Positions 1 to 9,333 of a DNA stretch of 64,000 nucleotides are shown here, piece after piece. Under the pieces are notes generated by a model, which ran no database searches, had not been told where the DNA came from, and was given only the letters and a program-made list of their open reading frames with translations. The DNA lies in assembly GCA_038496445.1 (NCBI GenBank), contig JALMLS010000423.1, positions 217,445-281,444 of the forward strand, read 5' to 3'. This stretch comes from Trichosphaerium sp. ATCC 40318. Taxonomy: Eukaryota; Discosea; Flabellinia; Trichosidae. Position 1 is the stretch's first letter. Every line of letters starts with the position of its first letter. The translations under genes and the position numbers were made by a program.

Positions 1-833
1 TGAGTTCGTTGTCTTCGTTATCAATACACATAATAAAATACAAACTGGCGTATCTACCAACAGAAATAAATACAAAGCGTTTCAACGTCAGAACAAAAAG
101 AAAAACAAAAAAGCTCATAGAACTACGCCTGGCGTAGCGTAATCAGTGGGTGGCAGTTATTTGTTACTTGTCTTTTCAAATAAATTGCTACGAAGCGGAG
201 ATATCCTCAACGTGTCAAAACTACGCGAGCTATCGCGTTGGCACTACTGTACGCCTGATATGTAATTATTGCTTGATTGCATACCTTCGGTATACAAGTT
301 TGTATTTCTTCCACTCTAGAAAGTTGCATAGGCGCGCAGGCCTGTTTAGGACCAAATTTACAGTTTCTCTGAGGATCTTTGCGCGTTCTTTTTGTGTGAA
401 GGGTTGGTACCACTTGGTGAGACGTGTTTTACCCTAAATATGAACAGTTAGTAAACTAACACGTCTAGTTGTAACGAGATACCTGGCGACTAACTAAAAG
501 AACGAAGCGTATCTATAAAGTGTCAGTGAGAATGTAACAGCAAAAAGTAAGCTAATTCAACCGATCGGTGTGTTGAACTGAAGATCTCGGTTAAAAGCTT
601 GTGGTGCCTTACGAACAACAAACAAGCAATTACTTGCTTGGTGTGGCAATAACCTGCGTGCTCAACAATGCTGTAAAAAATAGACGCACCATTTGTTTTA
701 TGCTTGGCCTAGAAAGTGTCAACGGCTGTTGGTGTTTGATCAAACTAAACGTTGACTTCCAAAGTCTGACACCAAAAAAAAATCCTAGTGAAACAGCTCT
801 AAATTTTCTTATTCACAGAGACGGCAAGACGCA
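1..833. other. No gene recognised (left edge)
   Basis: No coding region can be supported here. The longest open frames have no intron-consistent extension and no recognisable motif. A minus-strand ATG at 29-31 opens a short frame (MCIDNEDNEL) that runs off the left edge. It could be the first exon of a gene outside the window, but ten codons are not enough to call it. The 3' part probably holds the promoter and 5' leader of the Fip1 gene that starts at 834. Confidence 0.3.
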
Positions 834-2967
834 ATGGAGGAACCACCATATGATCCAGATGCTCCTTACGACCCTACTAATTTCGTTGGTATGTATTTTG
901 TACCTTATTTCTCTTATTTACCATTACTATAGAGCCAGAAGGTGATGCAATGGAACAGTATGGCAACTAACACTATTATAACCGCTAACCGTTCTAGGGA
1001 CATTACTACGCCTCCAGGTACACCAGATGGACCTCCACCAGACCAAGCACCAGCAGTACGTCATGTTCAAATGTCTCATTTCAATAACTTTGACAAGGAG
1101 ACAGTAACCGACGCTACGACGCAAGTCAACGAACCAGCTGTGTAAGAAATAGGATTTTGTGAATATTACTTGCAGTGGCATGTGGCATGGCTCAAACCAT
1201 GAGCACACGCCGTTGCTAGCAAAGTTCGCTGCATGTACCAACAATACTGACAAAAAATAGCGAAGCTGCAGACGATAAAGAAGCTTCAGGCGAGGAATAC
1301 TCTTCAGATGACGAAGACGATATAGAGCTCGTAGTAGATGAAGTACGTCCTGTCATTTTTATATCTATTTTCTTCACTGTTGGATCATGAGGCTTCTGTA
1401 CGCGAGCGTACATTAACGGCGTTATTTTTAAGTTCGCTTGCACGTTTTCCTTACCATTTATTTTCTTATGTAGTCTGTCGTTAAAGATACAGCACCTGTT
1501 CCGACACAAGCTCCAGGAGGAGCACCAGGCGCTCCAGGAAGTGCACCTCCTGCCAAGTTTCAATCTCATCATCAAACATATCAAAGAGGACAAGAAGGAA
1601 CGCCAATAAGTATTTCTATTGGTGGTACAACAACAAAGGCATGTTTTTTTTTGTTTTTTTTTGTTTTTTTTTTTTGATGTCAGAGCGTCTCTGTTTATGT
1701 ATTTAACGATGTATTACTTACTCTCTATCATTAGGGCATAAACGCACCCTTTAACTCAAGGCGGATACCTCAATTTCAAACTCCAGATAATGCTCCAACT
1801 ATTTTTGAATTAGATATTGACTCATTAGAAGAAAAACCTTGGCGTAACCCTGGTACACATGCTCTTTCTTTTTTTTTTTTTCTTCAATCTCCATTGAACC
1901 AAAATCACTAAAGAGGCTTCGTGATGCCTCTCATTTCTGTAACACAATTTGTCTTGTCAATTGTGCGAACACGTCTAATTTAACTTTGTTAGGTGCTGAT
2001 ATTACAACATATTTTAACTACGGTTTCAATGAAGATACTTGGCGTCAGTATTGTCAAAAGCAAATTTCAATGCGACTTGATAATGGTGCAAACCCTTCAA
2101 GTGATCCTGTTCAAGGAGGTCAACCAAAGATATTCCCAGATCCATTACCACAGACTTCAAGACCACCATCACACCGACATAGAAACAGAGACCAGGTAAA
2201 TACAACATCAGTAGCTTTATTTCTTATACATTTCTCTAGGATGACTCTGTCATACAAGAACTCACAGGGCCTGATAAAAATGATAAAAAACCACCTAAAC
2301 ACATGTCTGGTCCTCCACCACGTGGTGACTACCGTAATAGAGGTATGTGTCTTTATTTGTTAGTATAGACTTGTAATTTATTGTTTGTTAAAGGACCTCC
2401 TCCACAGTTTCCTCCTGGTATGCCACCGCCTCCATTTCACAGAGGTCCAAATGGTCCAAGAGGACCAATGCCTCCATTCCCACCTGGTATGCCACCTCCA
2501 CCTGGGTTTTTTAGAGGAGGACCTGGAGGATTCAGACCACCACCAAACATGCGTGGAATGCCACGACCTTTTGATGGGTAATCGATTTTTCTTCCTTTCT
2601 GTGTTCATTTCTCTGACTCTTTGTTGTAGTAGAGGTAGACCGCCTTTTGATAGACGTCATCGTAGAGATGATAGAGAAGGTAGGGATGGAAGAGACAGAG
2701 AAAATAGGGATAGAGATGGGAGAGATAGAGAAGGTAGAGATAGTAGAGATAGAGATGGTAGAGATAGTAGAGATAGTCGAGATCGTGATGATAGGGATGG
2801 ACATCGTGATAGGAGGCGAGATGATAAAGACAGAAGAGATAGGTAAATCATTTAATTCACTTGTACTTTTTCTTCTGACACTTGTGTTAAGGCGAAAACG
2901 GGATCGTTCTGGCTCTAGAGAACGTAGTGACCGTGAGCGTAAGGATAAGCGTAAAAGACGTAGATGA
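834..2967 (+). CDS. FIP1: Fip1-like pre-mRNA polyadenylation factor
   Basis: Subunit of the nuclear cleavage and polyadenylation machinery; in the family it tethers poly(A) polymerase to CPSF at the AAUAAA signal. About ten short exons read as one protein of about 400 residues. The start is ATG 834 ([17 protein letters not shown]), with a donor at 889. An acidic segment (about 1260-1340) is followed by the diagnostic Fip1 motif: LEEKPWRNP, split by an intron, then [20 protein letters not shown] (about 1830-2050). Next come a Pro/Gly-rich stretch (about 2393-2580, PPGMPPPP repeats) and an Arg-Asp/Arg-Glu dipeptide region (about 2640-2845), and a basic tail ending RKDKRKRRR. Acidic N-terminus, Fip1 motif, Pro-rich part and RD/RE-rich tail is the layout of metazoan FIP1L1. 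The intron at 1639-1734 appears to use a GC donor. Identification is firm; the exons between 950 and 1260 are less certain. Confidence 0.9.
1639..1734 (+). other. Probable GC-AG intron in the Fip1 gene
   Basis: The upstream exon ends ...ACAACAAAG and the next starts GGCATAAACGC. Only phase 0 keeps the frame into the Fip1 motif exon, and no GT in that phase is available. The intron therefore starts GCATGT, a GC donor with otherwise consensus positions, and ends TCATTAG. It contains long T runs. Confidence 0.55.
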
Positions 2968-3394
2968 GCTGAGTAGGCGATTTAAAGCGCAATTGTAAAT
3001 AATAAGTAAAAAACAAGCCAGTTTATGAGTAGGCTCTTTTCCTAAAAAAACGTTGTGTTATGTTTTATTGGTTACAAGGCTTATAGCATTAAGTTACAAG
3101 TTCGTTTGCTGCCGAAGTTTTGGCTCGCACATAAGTCACTGTAGTTTGAGGCCTAGTACTGCAGGCTGATCCTCAAGTACAATGGTGGCGACGCAGGGAT
3201 TTCCCTTTACGTGGCGTTGTCCCGGCAAACTCGGACCAAAGTTAATGTCAAAGAATAATATGTTTACACCAACTTAAGGTGTTAAGTTGGTGTAAAAAAC
3301 ACAGTTTAGCATCAATTTTTTGGCGTTTATACGTGTTGTATCTTTTGCTAGTTTTGGGACCGTTTGGAGTGTACTGATTGTAAAAAAACTAAAT
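2968..3394. other. Intergenic, with a perfect hairpin
   Basis: Between the Fip1 stop and the F-box/GTPase gene. The stretch 3110-3240 is more GC-rich than its surroundings and could hold a structured RNA, but it matches no tRNA or snRNA consensus that I can verify. A perfect inverted repeat lies at 3263-3296. Confidence 0.4.
3263..3296. repeat. Perfect 15-bp inverted repeat with a 4-nt loop
   Basis: TTTACACCAACTTAA at 3263-3277, loop GGTG, then its exact reverse complement at 3282-3296, followed by an A run. A perfect 15-bp arm is not expected by chance in 64 kb. It lies about 300 bp after the Fip1 stop and 100 bp before the next start, so it may be a 3'-end or termination structure, a small RNA hairpin or a tiny MITE-like footprint. 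Confidence 0.85.
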
Positions 3395-4884
3395 ATGGCG
3401 TCTGATGAGCGGGTAACGGTTTGGGGGTTTTATCCTTGTCATCACGCTTGTTTCTAGGTGTCTAGCTTACCTATGGAAATATATAGTCTAATAATTGCAC
3501 AATTAGACCAAGAGCCTGATTTGGTGGCAGTAGCATGGACTTGTGTAGCGTTTTCCAGTATATGTGTTAATAAATTATTGAACGACGCCAAAACAAATGG
3601 TACACAAAATACCTAAAACTGTTCTTTTGACTCTATTTTTGAGGTGTGTACGACTTTAGCAAAATGAAGAAAGACAGATTCCAAAGAGCATCAGAACACG
3701 TGTTATCGTTAGGTATGTAATTGTAGTTAAAATTTACAATCACGTGATTGGCACATGTTAACGTTAAAGTACATAGAGCGGATGAAGAGTTCCGTTGTTG
3801 CTTCTTTTCTGAATAAAGTTATTTTCAGGCAGCCTAAGAGCTATGTTGATTCTCTCCCCAAGCCTGTTGATACCACAATAAGAATCTTCTTGATTGGCAA
3901 CAAAGCGAGTGGTGAGTTTTTAAATTGGTTAACGAAAGAACTTAACAAAACAAAAAGGTAGCACACAGCTGGTTGAGCGCTTTACAAAAAACTCCTTTAC
4001 TGAGGCTTACAACCCTAAATTGGGCGATCTTGACATGGTGCAATTCTTTATAACACCATTGACTTAAGTTAACCCACTTGTAGACACGAATAACACGTGA
4101 TGTTGGTGGCTTTACCATGTATTGGACTATTGTAAGTACCAGTATAGTTATTTAGCTTGTTGACTTATCTTCAGAAACACACACGTATGTACCAGCAAAG
4201 ATTCTATATTGGGCTCAATAAGGCTGACTGTGTTGTTGCTTGTTGTGATGTTACTAGTGAGGAGAGTATGTACAATGTATTGGCGTTAATGTAACTAATG
4301 ATGTTAGGTTGGAATGGGGTAAAGGAGAAATGGATACCTGCAGCTAATGAATATGGTTCTGACAGTGCAATCATTGTTGTTGGACTCCTTAAAACCGATT
4401 TGGTACATAAACGCGTTGTATCAACACAGGAAGTGAAGGTGTGTAGCTTTCGTAGAAGTTGCTTTTCTAATACCAGTTTCTTGTCTTGAAACTATAAATT
4501 CCTATTTTTTTCCGTTTTGGCGATTATTAAGTTTTGTAACAACTAATCAACTTATTTTCAATAGGACTTCTGTGCACCACTCAAAATTTGTGTTATAGAA
4601 ACTAGTGCTAAAACGGGAAGAAATGTTAAGATGTTATTTGAGTACCTTGCTAAAGCTTACATAAGACGTAGGGATGAACTTGAAGTTCAACAAAACTTGT
4701 TCAACGGGTAATTGTAAAGAAGTTAAGGATATTTGTTAGCATAAATAAATGTAGGTCCACCCACACTTGTGGTTGAAATATACGTTGCTGTAAGTAATTA
4801 CAAGGCCCCAGAACCTAAAAAACAACACCTTTTTATACTTTTTTTCTTCTTTTAAAGAGCTCAATCACATGCTCTCTTGTGTAA
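3395..4884 (+). CDS. F-box protein fused to a degenerate Ras-like small GTPase
   Basis: Eight or nine exons. ATG 3395 (MASDER, donor 3413) leads into an F-box: SLPMEIYSLIIAQL and VAVAWTCVAFSSICVNKLL (about 3458-3580). A linker exon (YDFSKMKKDRFQRASEHVL) precedes a small-GTPase fold that begins IRIFLIGNKASG (about 3870-3912). The G motifs can be followed but are altered. G1 reads GNKASG-ST across an intron, so the P-loop lysine is missing. Switch I is YNPK instead of YxPT. G3 is DVGG. G4 is LKTD instead of NKxD. G5 is ETSAK. The last exon ends ITCSLV-stop, a CaaX-type prenylation box. The inferred product is a membrane-anchored F-box (SCF substrate-receptor) protein with a pseudo-GTPase module. 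The F-box and G5 segments are clear; exon joins between 4010 and 4110 are the weakest part. Two separate genes are unlikely because the exons join in frame with no gap. Confidence 0.7.
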
Positions 4885-5003
4885 ATACAAAATAGTCTTA
4901 CCACTCCCAGTTGACACCAGCTGATATTCTAACATAGACATGAACACAAATTTAGAAAAAGGATATTTATTGGTGAGTCTGAGAAGTATGCTGACAATAC
5001 TAA

Positions 5004-6335
5004 TTAGTTTCTGTTCCTTTGTAATTCTGCAAGACATATTACTTTAACATCAAATGTGGTAATTTTATGAACGCCAACAAGAGCTATTATACCTTCATCT
5101 GTTATCTTCTTACAATAACTAATATCAATTTCATGAACGCCAGCGAGAGCTTTTATCCCTTCATCTGTAATATTACAATAGGCAAGATTAATTGTATGAA
5201 CACCAGCGAGAGCTTTAAAACCTTCATCTGTTATCTTCTTACAATAACTAATATCAATTGTATGAACTCCAGCAAGAGCTTTTATTCCTTCATCTGTAAT
5301 ATCACAATGGGCAAGATTAATTGTATGAACACCAGTGAGAGCTTTAATACCTTCATTTGTTATGTTCTCACAATTTCTAATATCAATTGTATGAACTCCA
5401 GCAAGAGCTTTTATTCCTTCATCTGTAATATTACAATGGGCAAGATTAATTGTATGAACACCAGCGAGAGCTTTAATACCTTCATCTGTTATGTTAGTCA
5501 TACAATAACTAAGATCAATTGTATGAACTCCAGCAAGTGCTTTGAGGCCTTCATTCCTTATCTTTGTGCCTCTTAGATCAATTGTATGAACACCAGCGAG
5601 AGCTTTAAAACCTTCATCTGTTATCTTCTTACAATAACTAAGATCAATTGTATGAACTCCAGCAAGTGATTTTATCCCTTCATCCGTTGCATATGTGCTC
5701 CTGAGAGCAATTGTATGAATGCCAGCAAAAGCTTTTATACCTTCATCTGTTATGTTAGTACCACAGAGGCTAATGTTATGAACACCAGCAAGAGCTTTTA
5801 TTCCTTCATCCGTAACTTCATACAACAGCTAAGATTAATTGTATGAACTCCAGCAAGAGCTTTAATGCCTTCATCTGTTATTGAACAAAGGTTAAGCTGA
5901 ATTTTATGAACACCAGCAAGTGCTTTGAGGCCTTCGTTCCTTATCTCTGTGCCTCTTAGATCAATTGTATGAACACCAGCGAGAGCTTTAAAACCTTCAT
6001 CTGTTATCTTCTCACAATTTCTAATATCAATTGTATGAACTCCGGCAAGTGCTTTTATCCCCTCATCTGTAACATTTGCTTTAAACAGAGTAATATAACG
6101 AGCACCAGATAATAATTTGGCAATGTCATCAGTATCAAATGAGCTCAGTATGATTCTTGTGTGGCGTAGAGTACTTGAATGTTTTAAAACTGCTCTTGCT
6201 TGTTCGGCAGTCGAAATATGAACGCTACTGTATCCAATAATATCGTGAACGATAGATGCAAGGTGCTTTAGTCGTTTGACGTAATATAAGTGCTAAAATC
6301 TCCTCCGGAAGGTCTAATAGGCTTTCTTTCGGACT
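5004..6335 (-). pseudogene. Decayed F-box/LRR gene of the AGVHTI repeat family
   Basis: Read on the minus strand, the region starts with F-box sequence ESLLDLPEEILALILR (about 6330-6283). It then holds about sixteen leucine-rich units of 23-25 residues with consensus ITDEGIKALAGVHTIDLSYC, ending after KITTFDVKVICLAELQRNRN. Three defects suggest it no longer makes a full protein. There is no in-frame ATG before the F-box, only an in-frame stop. A frame change falls just after ILR (about 6282), where the F-box continues as VKRLKHLASIVHDIIGY in another frame. A further one-base shift at about 5826 separates the first four repeats from the remaining array, which is open from 5825 to 5004. Sequencing errors or a missed upstream exon remain possible. 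Relatives are the intact gene at 53191-53904 and the remnants near 8.9 and 22.6 kb. Confidence 0.65.
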
Positions 6336-7666
6336 ATGGAGCGATTACATTGGGTTTATACACTAATTTGCACGTACGTTTGATCTATGGTGTTAGATGT
6401 GCCTTTTTCCATCTCAAGTGGCTTATTTCGTATTTCGGGCTTAGGAGTGGTTACAAACAAGTTGAAATGAGATTATGAGTTATTTTAGGCTTAGAACAAG
6501 ACTATGTCCAAAAAAGGCCGTAATAAAACTGCCCGAATTTGATTGTTTTACCAAACGGTTTTGTTAATTTTATTCGACCATTCCCGCTCCTTTCTGTAAG
6601 TTCACAGTGTCATATCTATAACCCACTACGCTGAAAGAGTATTAACACACCACTGAGGTGGAACCTTACACGACAAGGAGGTGAGGAAAAAGTTGTGAAG
6701 TGATTTTGTGTGAGTGCCAATTCCTCATTCTAAAACTAGCTCATACCCGGTTTCACGAGAATGAGTCTATGCTCTATACACTATTACTACGCGCATAGAA
6801 CACTATCATAACAATTAGAGCGCCTCTGGTGGAGTTTTCTAGCAAAAGGAGAATAAAAACTGGATGTTCATCTAGGCCAGTAGTAAGATAGTGCTTAGGC
6901 TTAATTGAGCGTAGAAAAAGCGATATAGCGTATTTACAAGGACGGTGTAGAATTATTACAGAAATGGATAGTAATGCGGGATATTATTCTGCGAGTTTCA
7001 CCAGAAATGATTATGATGACAAACATACAACACAGTTTGTTCAAACTTGTAGAAACGTTTGAAGTTGTTGCACTTTAGATATTTTCTGAAAATTCCCGAT
7101 TTATCCCAGGATAGACTTTGATAACTCCAGGTGAAACAACAAGTGTAGCTGGAAACAGTGAGCTAGTGACAGATGACATTAGTAGAAGTAGATCTAACTG
7201 AAAATTCCCGCTTTATCTCCGGTGAAACAACAAGTTAGCTGGAAACAGTGAGAGTGAGAGACATTGTAAAGGAAAGATCTTGCGCCCTACAATTATGAAC
7301 TTATGGTTCGAAAGAGCAGAACACAAGTTCACCAAAAGTCAACTTATTCTTTATTTGGTTAAATTACTGACTTGGTCCGAAAAACAGATGACATCATATT
7401 TACTACTAAACAGCGCATACATTCATACCACTACTGTATGGCGTAATAAGTTATTACATGTAATCTAACGCGTACATGACATAAATGTACGCATTCTAAC
7501 GTCATACAGTGTTAGGTAGGACTAAAGATCCATTTAATACTGTGAATCTAGCGTACAAAAGCACAATTACGTCACATCCCATTTTAGTTAAAACTACAAA
7601 GTAAAAACTACAAACTTAAATACAGCGAGACATGAAAACTCAACATTATTCAAACAACACAACAAC
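6336..7666. other. Intergenic, no gene recognised
   Basis: No open frame with family resemblance or consistent splice signals. It contains an imperfect direct repeat at about 7086-7252. The last 100 bases (AC-rich, ending CAACAACATG) look like the 5' leader of the small secreted-protein gene. Confidence 0.5.
7086..7252. repeat. Imperfect direct repeat (two copies)
   Basis: Copy 1 (about 7086-7162) and copy 2 (about 7198-7252) share TGAAAATTCCCG, then TTTATC, then GGTGAAACAACAAG and TAGCTGGAAACAGTGAG. Copy 1 has an extra segment of about 20 bases. This looks like a local duplication in noncoding DNA; no function is evident. Confidence 0.7.
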
Positions 7667-7876
7667 ATGCGCACCTCAACACTGATACTATTATTTGTTC
7701 TACTAGCAACTGTTTTACTTGTTGCCGAAGCAAAAAAAAAGAAAAAGACCAAGTCTCGCAAGATCAAGCCAGGCCCAGAGTTGGAACATCCTGAACTGGG
7801 CAAAGATGACGATGACGATGACAATAACTCATTAGCTGGTCATGATAGAGAGGAACCCAACGTATGCATTAATTGA
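7667..7876 (+). CDS. Small secreted Lys-rich/Asp-rich protein
   Basis: Single open frame of 69 residues from ATG 7667. Residues 1-22 are a typical signal peptide (hydrophobic LILLFVLLATVLLVAEA). A basic tract KKKKKTKSRKIK follows, then a Pro/Glu spacer and an acidic run of six Asp. The mature peptide would be about 47 residues with opposite charges at its two ends. Function unknown. It resembles the product at 24621-24911 in having a hydrophobic N-terminus, a poly-Lys run and the motif SRKxK followed by KP, so the two may belong to one small family. The C-terminus could extend through an intron (GTATGC at about 7862). Confidence 0.6.
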   Translation: MRTSTLILLFVLLATVLLVAEAKKKKKTKSRKIKPGPELEHPELGKDDDDDDNNSLAGHDREEPNVCIN

Positions 7877-8799
7877 AATATCTATTTCTAACGCTATTAG
7901 TATACCTGCACAATCTCACCAGGAAAGGTATGGGACTCTTGCCGTTGCAGAAATAATTTATCAAAGTATCATTGTTGTAACTTCTTTTTTCCTTGTACAA
8001 ACAACTGCGACAAGTTTTTATCTTGTATGACTTAACCAAAATCTTAATAAACGTATTCTATATGTCTGCATCCCTTAAAATGGTGAATTTCCTGTCATTT
8101 GTGGTGTACGGTATTATAACAATACAACAAAATTCGCACAGTTTTCATATTTTGGCCTGTTGCAAAGAAAACTCGCAGAATTAGCCTTCATAGCTTTTTG
8201 CACAAACAAGCTTCTAGCTTCAAAACATTTACAATCAATATTAAAGGATCACAATTTACCAATTAACAATCAAGAATTAAGTCAGATTATTATACAAGAT
8301 TCGTTTAAAATAGAATTGTCAACGTACGTTGGAATTATTGGTTTCACTGCAAAAGCATAAACTTGGGACGATGTCAGAATGTATTTTTTATATTTTAACA
8401 AAGTTGAACGATTAGTGAGGTGGTGGTAAAAATGCACAACGCGTAATAAATTGTCCTTTTACTGACTGTATTAATAACATTTATAGTTGGTGTATAGCAC
8501 TTTGTTTTTCATTGTCACATTGATCTGTATTTTTTATTCATATTTTAACACTAAGGTGTTTCGAGGGTACATACGTGACGTGGTAAGTCTTTCAAAGGCG
8601 ATGTAAGTACAACAGGATACCAAGCTGTAATTTGTACGGACAATGTAATAAAGTGTCCCTTTTAGTGCACTGTAAGCTAGTATTAACGAAACGGTATTCA
8701 ATAAGCTAAGTCTATTGGCATGTATTGTCTTCATCTATACTCCTGATTTCTAACTTGCACATTGTAGTCAAGCGAACTTTTAGAGACAGGCATTTTTTT
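7877..8799. other. Intergenic, no gene recognised
   Basis: AT-rich, with only short open frames and no family resemblance or splice-consistent exon chain. Confidence 0.5.
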
Positions 8800-8965
8800 A
8801 ATAATCAACATAGCATGCACTTAGTGTACAATGCGTCTGCACACTCTTCAGTAACATTAGTTCCATACAAAGTTATATATCGGACACCAAACAATGCTTT
8901 TATACCCTCATCTGTTACTAGTCTACATGCTTTCAAGTTGATAGTGTGTACGCACCCACAAACCA
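8800..8965 (-). pseudogene. LRR remnant of the AGVHTI family
   Basis: The minus strand reads about two repeat units, VHTINLKACRLVTDEGIKAL then FGVRYITLYGTNVTEE, followed by a stop. It matches the C-terminal repeats of the gene at 53191-53904 but has no start and no F-box on this strand. The matching F-box half lies directly alongside on the opposite strand (8973-9272), which suggests an inversion broke one ancestral gene. Confidence 0.65.
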
Positions 8966-8972
8966 CTAGAAG

Positions 8973-9272
8973 ATGGAACACCTACCAACAGAAGAAAACC
9001 CGCAGTCGAAACTACTCAGCAATTATTCTGCCTCTTGGCTGCCAGTTGAATTAGTAGTTCATATTCTCAAGCGTGGGATGTTCACTCTTTGCTCAGCCCA
9101 AACATGCCTTACTGACAGGCATTTAAGCCTTCTTTTGCTAAGAAGTAAGGTTGTTGTAACGCTTCTTAGAACTTGTTTTCCACAACAAAGCATAGAAGTG
9201 GAGAGCAGAATGAAAATGAGTTTGATTACGAAAAAACACGTGTTCCGAGACATTCCTTCCTTTTACTGCTGA
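8973..9272 (+). pseudogene. F-box half of a broken F-box/LRR gene
   Basis: Open frame of 99 codons starting MEHLPTEENPQSK. It contains LPVELVVHILKRGMFTLCSAQTC, very close to LPVEILVHILKHG...RAAQTC in the intact F-box/LRR gene at 53191-53904, including the short N-terminal leader (MEHLP against MERLH). After about residue 50 the match to the family is lost and no LRR repeats follow. The LRRs sit inverted on the other side (8800-8965). It could make a short F-box-only protein, but decay is more likely. Confidence 0.55.
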
Positions 9273-9333
9273 GGACAATCTGAAACACAATCATGCAATT
9301 ATTGAACCACAATCAAAATAGAAGTGTTTTATT

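Noticed and set aside
1-31. Possible first exon on the minus strand (MCIDNEDNEL)
   Set aside because: Only ten codons before the window edge; cannot be supported.
150-437. Open frames on both strands at 150-437
   Set aside because: No motif, no splice-consistent extension, overlapping shadows; random open frames.
2532-2851. Minus-strand open frames rich in Ile/Ser/Thr and Leu/Ser opposite the Fip1 tail
   Set aside because: Shadows of the Arg-Asp/Arg-Glu dipeptide repeat on the plus strand.
5067-5576. Plus-strand open frame of 169 codons with repeated MNSSKSFYSFICN
   Set aside because: It is the antisense shadow of the LRR array; its repeats mirror the coding repeat units.
5004-6100. Regularly spaced repeats of about 70-75 bp that look like a CRISPR or satellite array
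   Set aside because: The period equals a 23-25-residue leucine-rich repeat and the minus strand reads through as protein (AGVHTIDL...TDEGIKAL); there are no unique spacers.
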